Source: Symsagittifera roscoffensis (Eukaryota; Xenacoelomorpha; Acoela; Convolutidae). From it: a stretch of 55,280 nt of DNA. The notes below the pieces were generated by a model, which saw only the letters and a list, made by a program, of their open reading frames with translations, did no database searches and was not told the DNA's origin. The stretch is from NCBI RefSeq assembly GCF_963678635.1, contig NW_026971719.1, positions 1 to 55,280 on the forward strand, given 5' to 3'. Below, piece by piece: positions 20,670 to 30,997 of this stretch; within the stretch, counting starts at the first letter, position 1; each line of letters starts with the position of its first letter. The position numbers and the translations under genes were made by a program.

Positions 20670-21272
20670 TTAAACTCTATTAGTGCTATTTGATGATTCG
20701 GTGGGCGTGGATGATGGTGCTAATGATGCGGTATAAGCTGAAGAGAGTGTAGGGGTAGGTGGGTTTGATGATTCTATTGTGGATGAAATCTGATTTAAAG
20801 TGGGGGTGTCAAGGTGGAAGGGTTGTTGTTGTAGGGTGATAAAATTATCTAGTTCTTGGGAGATTTGGGGAGTATCTGGAGAATTGGATGATCGGTCTGA
20901 ATGAAATGAAGAGTAGGTTGGGGTGACTTGGGAAGCGTAAGAGGGTGTAGAAATGGATGGGAGTGGGTTATTTGGTGGGATTGGTTGAAAAGGGGGTGTT
21001 GAAAAAATTGAGGAGTTGGTTTGAAAATTATTGGATAGAGATGGTTCAGAGTCTGCAAATTCATCAGGGGTTTCAATATTAGGGTTATTGAGTTGTGAAA
21101 TGGAGTATAAAACTGAAATATGTGAATTAGTGTCTGAATTCATGCCTGATGTTATATTACTGGTTGGGAAATCGGGTGGCGGGAAAGCAAAAAGTGGAAT
21201 TATTGTAATTGGAGTGTTGAGGTTGGTTGGGTGGGAATTTGAGCGGTGTAGGGATCCAAGTTGTCGGCTCAT
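20670..21272 (-). CDS. Extra 3' ORF, Ser/Pro/Thr-rich N-terminal part
   Basis: A 200-residue frame starting MSRQLGSLHRSNSHP and very rich in Ser, Pro, Thr and Asn, so probably disordered. It ends at a TAA (20670-20672), after which the same frame stays open to 19458, so this is the N-terminal half of a protein of about 600 residues. The ATG at 21272 is only six bases after a strong splice acceptor (TTTTTTTAG|CCCACG), which supports this start and suggests expression from a spliced subgenomic RNA. I do not recognise the protein. Confidence 0.65.
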   Translation of the reverse strand: MSRQLGSLHRSNSHPTNLNTPITIIPLFAFPPPDFPTSNITSGMNSDTNSHISVLYSISQLNNPNIETPDEFADSEPSLSNNFQTNSSIFSTPPFQPIPPNNPLPSISTPSYASQVTPTYSSFHSDRSSNSPDTPQISQELDNFITLQQQPFHLDTPTLNQISSTIESSNPPTPTLSSAYTASLAPSSTPTESSNSTNRV

Positions 21273-21278
21273 CGTGGG

Positions 21279-21290
21279 CTAAAAAAATTA
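21279..21290 (-). promoter_or_regulatory. Splice acceptor before the extra 3' ORF
   Basis: On the minus strand TAATTTTTTTAG|CCCACG is followed by the ATG. The T7 tract (21281-21287) and the AG (21279-21280) match the invertebrate acceptor consensus closely. It fits a spliced mRNA joining a 5' leader exon to this ORF. The donor was not identified. Confidence 0.5.
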
Positions 21291-21327
21291 TTATTTTGAG
21301 ACTGAAAAGCGGTGGTATGGGGTTGTT

Positions 21328-23133
21328 CTATAATTTGTTTTGTTCATATGTATTTTCATCTTGTGAATGATGTGTCATTGTATGTTGAATGGGACTTTGC
21401 GATATAGTGGGTCTGAAATTTGGATTATGTGTTATTGCTAAATTTCGAAAATTTCGTGGGACTAAGGATAATGGATGGTTATGTGGTAGGGGTGGTAACT
21501 GTGGTGCTGTAGGCGTTATTTCTACATTGTTATGTTCTTCGTCGTATGTGTTCTGTCTTGTTGCTATTTTTGTGTTGTATTCTTTTATTTGTGCGTCTAA
21601 AAGAATTTTGTTTATTGATGATGAAAAACTTCCAAAGAATCCTGCAAATAGTATGCGTGCTACACTTGCTTGTCTATTGACTTGTGTGTGTATAGCACAT
21701 GATGTGTTATAGATTCCTTTTAAAAGTGAAAAAAGAAATCCTATAAAGTTAAACATTGCGTATAGAATAGTCAACTTTTCTAAGATGTAATAGGGCCATC
21801 CTAGAAAATCAAGAATTTTATTTTTTAGTGTAACAAAGCTAAAAATATTTATAGGTGAGATATCTTGTGGTCGGTATTTTTCACCGTTTAGATATATATA
21901 GTCTTTAATGTCTTTAAAATATCCGCTATAATCTTGTGTATAAATATCTGCAAATCCTGCGGTTTCGACAAGTTTGCGTAAGTTTTGGTCAATTGATTGT
22001 CTTTTTATAATGTCCATTTGTGTTAATAATTCTTGGAATTGTTGTGTTCTAATGTGATGTTGGATATCGGATTTTGAATATATTCCAATTGATTGTAAGT
22101 CGATATTTGGGTTTCGAGCAATAGCTCTAATGCTTTCTGGTGAAAATTTTTTGAGTGATTGCATTAATGTGGGGTGTGGGGTAAGAAGGTAATATTTATC
22201 TTCATCAGGGTTCAGTTGTACTACATTGTGGCTATTTTCTGATCCACATGGAACTGCGGTATCCCAGAAATAGGTTCGTCTTGAAAGTGTGTCAACGAAA
22301 TGTACTTTATTCTTATAAAAGATAGGGATTCTTTTATAGCATCGTTTATCTTCAAAAACATATAGTGGTGATATTTTTTTGGTACAGGTATAAAACCATA
22401 AATTGTTTTCTTCGTAGTCTAAAAAATTTGATCTATTTCCTGATAGTAAATATCCTGCGTAGGGTAATTTTAGTACTGCTAGTGCTAGTGATTGTAAGAT
22501 TTGTGTTCTTTCTAATTCGCACAGTTGGTGAAGTGTTTCTAATTCAGAGAGTGACATTTCTTGAAAAATTCGGCTAATTGTGTAGTCTAATTTCATATCT
22601 AAGTGAATATCATAGTGGATATTACCGAAATATGTACTATTCATTAGTGATAGTTCTTGTAAACGTGTGCTTCTAGTGTCATGCGGCTTTAGATGTCCAC
22701 CAGGTTGACCTTTACTTTTTTGAAAATTAACTGGTATATATGACGTTCCTTCGTTTATAGAATGACTTGTGGCGTATGGGTCGATTTTTATTTTTCCAGT
22801 GGTCATGTCGAATCTTTTTTCGTATTCAACTAATTTTTCGGAGTATTGTGTTTTGTGAAGTGGGTTTCTGTATTTACATGCAAGTTCTGTTTCTTGATAT
22901 ATTTGAAAACGTGTCAATTTATTTTCTATATTGTGTATGTTTCTAAAATTAGAACTTTGTTTTCGTGATGGATTTACTTGTTCATATGGAATTGATTGTA
23001 TAAAATATTTTTCGTGAAATTTTATCATTCGAGCGTGTATTTTTGCTACTTGAAATGTTGTACATGTGTCTTCGGGGAACCAAACAATTGTTGCTTGTGT
23101 TCGTGTTGTAGGGTCACAATAGCCTTGATCGTT
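21328..23133 (-). CDS. Envelope-like glycoprotein, C-terminal part with membrane anchor
   Basis: About 600 codons open after the TAA at 23134-23136. Near the start lie Cys-containing segments (WFPEDTCTTF), then a long ectodomain-like region with N-glycosylation sequons (NST at 22646) and Cys residues (ACKY, YTCTKK, RCYKR, VPCGS). A strongly hydrophobic stretch around ILYAMFNFIGFLFSLLKG (near 21730) is followed by a basic and then proline-rich tail. This is the layout of a type I viral envelope protein. The position right after pol agrees. No furin site or fusion peptide could be assigned, and I cannot link it to a named viral env family. Confidence 0.75.
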   Translation of the reverse strand, partial: NDQGYCDPTTRTQATIVWFPEDTCTTFQVAKIHARMIKFHEKYFIQSIPYEQVNPSRKQSSNFRNIHNIENKLTRFQIYQETELACKYRNPLHKTQYSEKLVEYEKRFDMTTGKIKIDPYATSHSINEGTSYIPVNFQKSKGQPGGHLKPHDTRSTRLQELSLMNSTYFGNIHYDIHLDMKLDYTISRIFQEMSLSELETLHQLCELERTQILQSLALAVLKLPYAGYLLSGNRSNFLDYEENNLWFYTCTKKISPLYVFEDKRCYKRIPIFYKNKVHFVDTLSRRTYFWDTAVPCGSENSHNVVQLNPDEDKYYLLTPHPTLMQSLKKFSPESIRAIARNPNIDLQSIGIYSKSDIQHHIRTQQFQELLTQMDIIKRQSIDQNLRKLVETAGFADIYTQDYSGYFKDIKDYIYLNGEKYRPQDISPINIFSFVTLKNKILDFLGWPYYILEKLTILYAMFNFIGFLFSLLKGIYNTSCAIHTQVNRQASVARILFAGFFGSFSSSINKILLDAQIKEYNTKIATRQNTYDEEHNNVEITPTAPQLPPLPHNHPLSLVPRNFRNLAITHNPNFRPTISQSPIQHTMTHHSQDENTYEQNKL

Positions 23134-23950
23134 TTAACAAGGTAATCTAATTCCTTGATAGATCATTGTGTTGTCAGATAAATCGCGTGTGAGTTGTATT
23201 TTTTCGAGTTGTATTTTCCAATCGAAAAACATTATTTCTTGATATCCTTTATTTTTTGTGTCTTCTTTGCAGTTTGATGGGTTATTTATACCAATATGTG
23301 GTATCCAGTGTTTATCGTGTATGTCATAAGTTAATCTTCCGTGTGCGCCGTTGTATGGGTATTTTTCATCTAGTTTTATATGTCCTTGATATCTTTCAAG
23401 TTCTGCTTGATGTACAGAATCTGCAAAAACTTGGAAATATACTAACTTTCTATCTGTGTTTTTATTTCTTGTGATTTTTAGTCTGAGTAACTCGTTTTTG
23501 CAATCTTCGGGATTGAGATGTAAAAGTCGTTCGATATTACTCTGGTAGAATGATTCGTGGTCAAGTCGGTTTTTATTTCCATTTGAGACTTGTGAACAAT
23601 GTACTTTCTTTTCAGAAAATGTTGCTGTGAATTTATATCCTATAACTGTTGTTGCTCGGGCTTTTGAATAAAGTGTCGCTATTATATTTGTAGTTTCTAT
23701 AGCTTGTGGTTCTGTTTCGCATTGTGATACTTGATTTATTGCATATTTGTGTAGTGTTTTTTGTTCATTTTCTTCACGATCGTAATGTGTTACTAATAAA
23801 TCTTGGGGTCCTGTGCGGGGGAAGGATTTATGTTCTGGTTGGAGATTACTAGAAAAAGAAGTTGGAGAAAAATTAATATTTTTAGAATATACATGTGTAT
23901 GATAATCTTGAGTATGGGTTATAAAATGTGATGGAACCAATTGTCTTTTT
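23134..23950 (-). CDS. Envelope-like protein, middle part (broken)
   Basis: Frame open from about 23950 to a TAA at 23134, in phase with the C-terminal part. It includes Cys and sequon-containing stretches (VHCSQVSNGNKN, IGINNPSNCKED) typical of an extracellular domain. The join to the N-terminal part falls in an A5 run on the minus strand (23946-23950), where the reading frame changes. The start reported by simple ORF finding (23940) is not a true start. Confidence 0.65.
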
Positions 23951-24765
23951 GGTATATCTGTCGTATTTGTATATTACTTCAGTTGTTATAAATGGTGGTG
24001 GTAGTGATTGAGCTGTTATATTTGGTGGGTTTAATGGGTAGGGATGTTGAGCAATGTTTAGTTTAACCGTGATTTCAAATTTCAATTGTAGACTATTTTG
24101 TTGGAGTATTTGGATGTTATGATTACGAATGTCTTCGTGGATGTCTTGTCTATATTGTAGTCTATTGAGTGCCCAGTTGTGGAGTCGGTTACTTTCTGGG
24201 TGTTGTTCAAATAATGGTAGAGGTGCTGTGAATGTTTTCCAGTCTAGGGTTAAAGGAATATTTGTTGATGATTGTTCTCGATATCTAGCGTCGAGGTTAT
24301 TTGAGAAATTTAAGTTAAAAGGCGTTGGTGAAATCTGGCTTATTGATGGTGTTGATGGTAGTGATAATGTTTCTGGTAGTGATGAGGATGTTGTTGTATC
24401 CGTAGAAATATCTATTGGATCATTGATTAAATTTGGTTCACCTTGTGTGAATGATTGTGTTTTCCAATATGGTAGTCGTGATGTTTGGTTTGGGGGGTTA
24501 AAGGGATTTTCACGTATTTGTTCAGATGTTGGTGTTGAACCTAAGTAATCCGAGGGTAAGGCTTGAGGTGCTACTTTGTGAAAGAAGCGTAGGGGTTTCT
24601 GGTAATATACCAATGGGGTTTTCTGGAGTACTTTGTGATGGGGATTGGGGTATATCAAAATGCACTCGGGGGGTTTGAAAATTTCTGTTTCGTCGAGGAT
24701 GTATAATTTGTCTATTTTTTTCAACTGTATTTTGATTTTGATATTGTTGATCTTTGGGTTATTAG
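23951..24765 (-). CDS. Envelope-like protein, N-terminal Pro/Ser-rich part
   Basis: Two frames share this stretch. From about 24765 to 24545 a Pro/Ser/Thr-rich frame (FQTPRVHFDIPQSPS) looks genuine. From about 24545 down to 23951 the frame at 24724-23882 continues with DARYREQSSTNIPLTLD and similar sequence. A frameshift near 24545 is therefore likely. The apparent start at 24724 is TTG and not credible. The real start is probably supplied by splicing, as in other env-bearing gypsy elements, but no acceptor stands out. Confidence 0.5.
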
Positions 24766-25046
24766 ATAAGGGAGGGTTATGATATTATGGTGATATTTAT
24801 TTTAGTTGTCAAGTTGGAATGGTTTGCTTATTTTTGACCTGGAGGTCGCAATGTTATAGTTATAGATATGCCGGGAGTTTAATATCTTTCGTCTAGTTGG
24901 TTTGTGTTAGAGTTATAGAAGGTGACGGATTGGATGAATCCTATTGGCTAATTTTGAACTAGAATTTTTTCGTGTCTGTCAGCATGTTATTTTGAAAAAT
25001 GAAAGTTCAAAATATTTCAGAGGTGCAAAGATTATTAAATGTAAAA
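24766..25046 (-). other. Short pol-env intergenic segment
   Basis: About 280 bp between the inferred pol stop (25047-25049) and the env-like frame. Stop codons occur in all minus frames. A pyrimidine-rich segment CCCTCCCTTATCTAAT, near 24757-24778 on the minus strand, could serve an env splice acceptor. This is weak. Confidence 0.4.
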
Positions 25047-25415
25047 TTAAAACTGTTTTTGAAATTCAACTTTCTTTAATATTTTAGGTTGTGGGATGAA
25101 TGTTTTATAGTTTTTGCGTGGTTGATTTCTAAGTCGGGATGACTCTCTATGTTCTGATTTGTCGATTTGTTCTTGGGGTATAATTTTTTCTGTCATTTTT
25201 CTATCTTTTCTTTCTTTTTGGGGGATATTTTTTTCTAGCTTTTTTGTATTGTGTTTTATTGTAGTTGATTTTTTATTTTGGTTTTCGGGATGAATGTCAT
25301 GTTGGTCTTTTGTTTCATTTTCTGTATGTGGGTTATTTTGAATAACTTTTAAACCTGTGAAAGAATATAATTGAGTTAGTTCGCGTAGTGCGTATTCTTT
25401 TGGGTAATAAGTAAT
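25047..25415 (-). pseudogene. Integrase C-terminal tail (frameshifted)
   Basis: From about 25413 a new frame stays open to a TAA at 25047-25049. It encodes a Lys/Asn/Glu-rich tail ending with SSRLRNQPRKNYKTF, a basic segment often seen at the end of gypsy Pol proteins. The upstream integrase frame instead stops at 25376. The shift lies at 25402-25416, consistent with loss of one base. Confidence 0.7.
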
Positions 25416-26370
25416 AGATTGTTTCGATGTTGAACAATTTCTTTTTGTTCTGAGTCGGTGATTTTATATGTGACATCAGTGGGTTTGGCAATTATTTGGT
25501 ATGGTCCTTTACGAAGGGGTTGTAATTTTTTAGAAATTCCTTTTTGAGTGTTAAAATTGGGTATTAAAACAAATGTTCCAATTTTAAAATCGGAGGCTGG
25601 TGTAAAGCGTGAATTTATTTGTTCATTAATGTTTTGCCTTTGCAACAAATTTTTTGTTACTTTTTGGTAAATTTCATTGTGTTTTTTATCTCTGTTTAAA
25701 ATCCATTCGGTGTGTGTACCGGAGGCTAATTTAAGAATTTGTGGGTGATGAAATTGATCTTCATCATGTGTGTGTAAAGGTAGGTTATAACAAATTGAGT
25801 CTTTATTCGGTTGACAATGGCTTTGTGCATTTTTATGAGAGTTTGCTGTAAACATAATTGGTTTGCGTGGCTTTTGATTGAAAACCATTTCATATGGTGA
25901 CATTCCTAGAGTTGTCGTGATTTGTGAATTATATGCCAAGGGAAATAGTTTTACATCTGCTGACCATTCGGTGTATCTTGTATCATTTCCATTGATGATA
26001 CATCTAAGATATTCTTGTAGTGAACGGTTCATACCTTCGACTAAGCCGTTTGTCCAAGGTGCATGAGATGTCTGTGGTTTGTGTTTGATGTTATATAAAT
26101 GACATAATGTGATGATTTCATTATTTATGAATTCTGTGCCGTTGTCTGTAACTAAAATTTCTGGTAGTCCGATTTTGGCTATCCAGTGTTCATAAAGTGT
26201 TGTGTAAGCGTAATAAGCGTTACAATGTGGTACTGGGTTAAGTGCTACATAATGTGTAAATGCGTCAACAATTACCATAATGTAGGAGTTTCCTTTTGGT
26301 CCTTTTGTATCAAATGAAATACGGTGGTTACAGTACAAACTTTGTCCTTTAAAATCTTGTTTTTGTGCTA
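25376..26370 (-). CDS. Integrase catalytic core and GPY/F domain
   Basis: About 330 codons. Counted from 26338, the DDE triad is D10 (SFDTKG), D65 (VTDNGTEF) and E101 (GLVEGMN), with the standard 35 residues between the last two. The C-terminal GPY/F module is present (LRKGPYQII), typical of one Ty3/gypsy branch. The enzyme would insert cDNA into the host genome. The first codon reported by ORF finding is TTG; the frame really enters from the left-hand zinc domain across a one-base shift at 26371-26373. Confidence 0.92.
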
Positions 26371-27254
26371 TTTGTTTTTGATTTGGATAAGTTTATTTAG
26401 CTGACATACTATACAATCATTGCATAGTACTTTTATCCAAATTGGTGCATTTGGGAAATAAAAGTTTTGTATGAACCTTGAATATGTTTTCTCTGATCCA
26501 GAGTGTCCTTTAATGTTTTGTGTATGTGAAATGTTAAAAGCTATGAGAATCATACTTAAAGGGAGACAGGAAACTGTCGATTCATTTAATTGGTATTCTA
26601 GAACGTTTGTGTTTTCATTAATTATTGTATTGTTGAATTTTCGAAAATATCGGAGGAGTGTTTTATTTCCTAAAATTGTGGTATCTGCTTTTACGGGTTT
26701 AGTTTTATATTTGTGCCATGATTTTAGTTGTCTAATTACTGGGTCAAGATTTTGATATTGTTTCAAGGTTTTAATTGTAATTTTTTCTGTTGGAAGGAGA
26801 AAAATGTTTTCAATTTCTAATTTAGATAAAGGAATTGTGTCAAGTGGGTCATGGAGGTCAAAAACTTGATTTATTGTGTATTTTGAATCGTTTGTTTGTG
26901 GTCCTGATAAATTTATTTCATCAGTTAGATTTTCTTTTTCAATAACAGAAAAAGGTCTTTTTTATGCGAGTGTTGTTTTACTCTTTTTTGTTGGGTGTTA
27001 TTTTTTATCCATTGTGAATATGGAATTGGTTTGAAAGTTGATGTTCCAAGTAGATCAACTTCGTTATGGTTATTTTGGCAATCTAAATAAAGTGGGAAGT
27101 GTTGTAGATTATTTATCTGTGATTGTTCAACGTCAGTTTTTACTGCATATTTGCATTCTAGTCGGGGTGATGTTTCGTTTTCTGCAAGGTAAAATTTTAT
27201 ATTTTTGGGTATTTCAACTGTAGTTTTACGTGTAAGTAATTCAGGTGGTGTATT
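26368..27254 (-). pseudogene. RNase H-integrase connection and integrase zinc domain (broken)
   Basis: After the TGA at 27255 the RT frame stays open to about 26960 and then shifts at a six-base A run (T run on plus, 26958-26963). The new frame runs to TAG at 26368-26370. It holds the HHCC zinc-binding module of integrase: HTQNIKGHSG, then FIQNFYFPN, then CNDCIVC. This domain helps integrase multimerise and bind cDNA ends. Two frameshifts separate it from its neighbours, so the intact polyprotein cannot be made from this copy. Confidence 0.85.
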
Positions 27255-28964
27255 TCAACTTAATGCGTCTGGTAATGCAAGATTCTTTCCTGCTGTCCAA
27301 ACTATATGTAAGTTTGCAAATTTCATTAGAACTAATTGAAATCTGTAAACTCGGTGATTTGGATTGGATTTTTGTGTAAAAAGAAAAATGATTGGTTTGT
27401 GATCTGTGAATAGAACTGTTGGATGTTTTGATCCAAGTATCAGAAATTCATATTCTGTAAGTGTATAGATTATGGCTGTACATTCTGTCATTAGGGTTGA
27501 GAGTCTTAGCTCTGCTTGAGTGAATAATCGAGAATTTGCTGATATAAGGTTCATTTTGTTTGTACCATTGTGTGATTGTAATAACGCTGCGCCTATGCCA
27601 AAATTTGAAGCATCGCACATTGCATAGAATGGTTGATTTGGGTCTGGAATTGTATTCGAAATTTGTTCAGTTAGGAGTTTTTTATTTTCTTCAAATCGTG
27701 TTTGATGTTCTGTATTCCATTCAAAATTATTTTGTTGTCTGAGTATATTATAGAATGGTCTTAAGTATAATTGCATTTTATAGACGTATTTGCTTAAAAA
27801 ATTTAATATTCCAAGGAATTCTTGGATTTTCTTTTTGTTTGTTGGTGGTTGAAGCTTCTGAATAGCATCAATGCGTGATTTTAATGGAGTGATTGTTTTT
27901 CTTTCTATATTATGTCCTAAGAATTTACCTCGTGTTAAAAAGAAGTGTGATTTATCGGGAGCGGCCTTCAGATTTTCGTTCTGAAGTATTTTGTGATAGT
28001 GTTCTAAAACTTTAAACATTTCTTCTTTTGTCTGTGATTGCATAAAAACTTCGTCTAAATAGTTGATTGCGTTTTTCTTGAGTATTAGTGGTCTAAAAAT
28101 TTTACTCATAAAAGCTGAAAATGCTGCTGGTCCTATGGATATTCCATAGAATAGGCGGTTGAATTCATATTGTTGATTTCCAATAACAAATTGTGTTAAG
28201 CGTCGCGATTGTTCATCTAGTGGCATTTGATTGTATGCACTATTCATATCTGCGGTTGTAAAGTATTTTCCGTTGATTTTTGTTAAAATAACTTGTATTG
28301 GTTCAATAGGCCAATTGCATTTTGATTCGTCTATTAGTGAATTAAGATATCTAGCGTCTAGAACTATTTTTAATGATTCTCCTTTTGCTAGGATGATAAC
28401 CGGGTTGATAAATATGTTAGTTTTTGGTTGTTCTTCTTTGTTTACCGGTGAGATAATTTTGTATTGTTCTAAAATATCGAGTAATCTGTTCACTTTATCG
28501 TGTAAATGAATTGGTACTTTACTTGCTCTTTGTTTTTTGAAAACTTCGTCAGGTTTTAACGGGAGATGTAGCGATGAACTGATTTTGCCAACATCAAATT
28601 TGGATGTTGCATAAACTGATGAATATTTTATTAGCTGTTTGGCTAACTTATCAAATTCGTCTTGTGTTATTTGTGAATGTTGGAAGTTAAACATTGTTAA
28701 AAATTTCTGATGATCCTCTGTATAGTTATTTATGTTGAATGTAGGTTTGAAATATGGGGTTTTTGTGAAATAATCTGTATTTCTTTTTTCATTACTTATT
28801 ATATTATTTATGGAGAATTCTTCATTAAGAATTGTAGATTGACAAATATCTAATATTTGGAGTATATTATTTACGCGGTATGCTTTTTCATGCATTGGTA
28901 ATATCGTAGCGTTGGTTTCGCAATATCCTAAAAGTCCTAAAGGTAATATTACTTGATACGGTGT
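27255..28964 (-). CDS. Reverse transcriptase and RNase H
   Basis: An open frame of about 570 codons, counted here from the first Met at 28895. RT motif A is TTADMNSAY (Asp 216); the YxDD box reads YLDE at residues 279-282, so the second catalytic Asp is Glu. RNase H carries Asp 428 (MCDAS), Glu 471 (TECTA) and Asp 498 (FTDHK). The order and the closing DALS motif are standard for Ty3/gypsy. The frame ends in TGA at 27255-27257, just after DALS, where most relatives have Arg. It enters from protease across an 8-bp tandem duplication at 28965-28980. Confidence 0.93.
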   Translation of the reverse strand, partial: TPYQVILPLGLLGYCETNATILPMHEKAYRVNNILQILDICQSTILNEEFSINNIISNEKRNTDYFTKTPYFKPTFNINNYTEDHQKFLTMFNFQHSQITQDEFDKLAKQLIKYSSVYATSKFDVGKISSSLHLPLKPDEVFKKQRASKVPIHLHDKVNRLLDILEQYKIISPVNKEEQPKTNIFINPVIILAKGESLKIVLDARYLNSLIDESKCNWPIEPIQVILTKINGKYFTTADMNSAYNQMPLDEQSRRLTQFVIGNQQYEFNRLFYGISIGPAAFSAFMSKIFRPLILKKNAINYLDEVFMQSQTKEEMFKVLEHYHKILQNENLKAAPDKSHFFLTRGKFLGHNIERKTITPLKSRIDAIQKLQPPTNKKKIQEFLGILNFLSKYVYKMQLYLRPFYNILRQQNNFEWNTEHQTRFEENKKLLTEQISNTIPDPNQPFYAMCDASNFGIGAALLQSHNGTNKMNLISANSRLFTQAELRLSTLMTECTAIIYTLTEYEFLILGSKHPTVLFTDHKPIIFLFTQKSNPNHRVYRFQLVLMKFANLHIVWTAGKNLALPDALS

Positions 28965-29917
28965 ATTGTTGTATTGTTGTATACATGTAACGAAATAATA
29001 TCTGAATTCGAATTTTTCAAATATTTTATGGATGAAATTGTGATTTTGAAAAACTTATGGATAGGTTTGAATTCAAAGTCTGACATATAGAGTTGTTGTT
29101 TATTTTGATTTTTATCATATTGGTGAACTTGTTTTATTGAAAAATTATATATGTTTCCTGATAGTGGTTTCAGGTGTTTTCTTTGTTGGTTATATATTGG
29201 ATAAAATTTTGAAAAGAATAGTGGTTGTTTATTTAATCTTAGAAAAAATGTTAGGGATGTGTCTTTTGTTTTTGTGTACTTATCTTTGATTAGTATTTTA
29301 CTATTCAAGATGTTGATTGTTGGTATATATTTAGAGATAAATGGTATTCCAATGATATTGTGTTTAATATCAGTGATATGAAATATTTGTTTAAATGGTT
29401 TATTTAAAATTTTATTTTGCTCTATTGTTCTTGTGGGGAGAAGAAATAATTGAACTTTTCCATAGTTTACCAATGTTGATCCTTGTGCTGTTGCTAGTTT
29501 ACTGGAGGTTGCAAGGGGTGTTAGTTTTTGGTGTAATGTTTTTATCTCATTCCATGTGGGAATGTTTATTATGTTTGATTCTGCTCCTGAATCAATTAAA
29601 AAATCAATTTCAAGATCTGGTGGTTGAAATTCTTTGTTTCTTGGACTTTCTAAAAGAAATGGTATTGTCCAAATTTTTTCTTTGGGTTGTTCTTTTTGTA
29701 TATTTTGATAGATGTGATTTGTATTCAAGCATTTTGTTTTGTCATTTTCATTGGATTTATTTACAGTGTTGATTTCGTTAGTTTCTTGTGCCGTTTGTGT
29801 GGTATGGATGGGTTCAATATAATAATTGTGAAGGAGTTCTAATTGACTTTCATATATATGTGATGAAAAAGGTTGTTCATATATAATAGGTTCGTAGTCA
29901 TTTTCGACTGCTATCAT
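28949..29917 (-). CDS. Aspartic protease region
   Basis: A 322-residue frame with the retroviral protease active site LIDSGAES (Asp 109) and a later hydrophobic-Gly motif (NIIGIPFISK). Retropepsins cleave Gag-Pol as homodimers. The first Met is not a true start, because the frame is continuous with the Gag tail upstream. It ends where an 8-bp unit (ATTGTTGT on plus) is present twice, which throws the frame off before RT. Ahead of the active site lies an acidic, Asn-rich linker. Confidence 0.9.
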   Translation of the reverse strand: MIAVENDYEPIIYEQPFSSHIYESQLELLHNYYIEPIHTTQTAQETNEINTVNKSNENDKTKCLNTNHIYQNIQKEQPKEKIWTIPFLLESPRNKEFQPPDLEIDFLIDSGAESNIINIPTWNEIKTLHQKLTPLATSSKLATAQGSTLVNYGKVQLFLLPTRTIEQNKILNKPFKQIFHITDIKHNIIGIPFISKYIPTINILNSKILIKDKYTKTKDTSLTFFLRLNKQPLFFSKFYPIYNQQRKHLKPLSGNIYNFSIKQVHQYDKNQNKQQLYMSDFEFKPIHKFFKITISSIKYLKNSNSDIISLHVYNNTTIHRIK

Positions 29918-30997
29918 ATTTATGGAGATAGTGTTTTCTGTATCACTTTCTGAATCTGATGATCCACAGTTTATTTGATTTAGTTGTAGTTCGTTATTTG
30001 CTGTGTCATCAATACCTGGGGGGTCTGATGTTGTTTCTGGATTTGATTGTACTTGATTAATATGTCTTTGATGTTTAGGTGTACTACTTCTGTGGCGATT
30101 GTTAGAATTATTATAATGGTTATTATTTCTGTGAGGTGATTGGGAATAATTTCTATAACGATTATTATAACTTGAATGTCGATTTTGTGAATTGTTTTGT
30201 GATTGGTTTTGATAATTATCGTTTGATCTGTGATAATTTGATCTGTTATATGAGTTATTCCTTGATCGATTGTTCGGGTAATTCTGATTACGGTTGTTTG
30301 AATAAATTCTATTGCGATTATTTGAATAGCTTCTATTTCTATTATATGATGAGTTTCGTGATTGATTGTTTGGATAGTATTTATTCCTTGATTGGGAATT
30401 AGATCTAGAAACAAATTGTGTTGTATTTGAATTTGATCTGGAGCAGTTATTTCGACTATTTGGTCGATTATAATGATTTTGTGAAGAATTTTGTGTATTT
30501 CTTCGTTCTGGTGATCTTCCTCTATAACTTGAGTTATATGGTGATTGATTTCACGTGTAATTGGTATTGTTCGGAAGTGGTTTTCCTGAACTGTTGTTGC
30601 TGTATACATTTTTGTTTGGTAGATTTTGATCTTTCTTCATGTATTGAAAGAATGATTTATTTGGTTCTTTATATTTTTGAGGTTTGTTTTGATTGTCCTG
30701 TTGTTTTTGTCTACATTCAGAAATACTATGTCCGTATCGTCGGCAATAATAACACCATTTTTTGAATGATGGTTTGCCTTTGAAGTTTGGGTGTTTTTCA
30801 TAAATATTGAGTATTTCAGTGATTTTTTCAACGAGGTCTGTATCTGATTTCTGTATATTGTTGATATTTGTGGTATTTGTTTCAATTCGATTAACATATT
30901 GTAACTTCAGATTTTCTGTTTCCTCAAGTTTCATTGTGATTTCTGCTTGTTCTAGTTTGTCTACTAGTTTTCGAAAACCTAGATCGGGCTCTCGAAT
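29918..30997 (-). pseudogene. Gag nucleocapsid zinc knuckle and Arg/Asn-rich tail (interrupted)
   Basis: In phase with gag and protease. The section 30934-30551 holds one CCHC knuckle (CYYCRRYGHSISEC, spacing CX2CX4HX4C, 30754-30713) that would bind the RNA genome. A TGA at 30551-30553 breaks it. Beyond the stop the same frame encodes a low-complexity Arg/Asn/Ser/Tyr-rich region (repeats such as YSNNRNRIYSNNRN) before protease. Other frames in this stretch give Ile/Thr- or Tyr/Asp-rich shadows. It is bounded on the gag side by TGA 30998-31000. Confidence 0.85.

Noticed and set aside
29980-30609. Ile/Thr-rich 209-codon frame in the Gag tail
   Set aside because: Shadow frame of the Arg/Asn-rich Gag tail, which is in phase with the zinc knuckle and protease.
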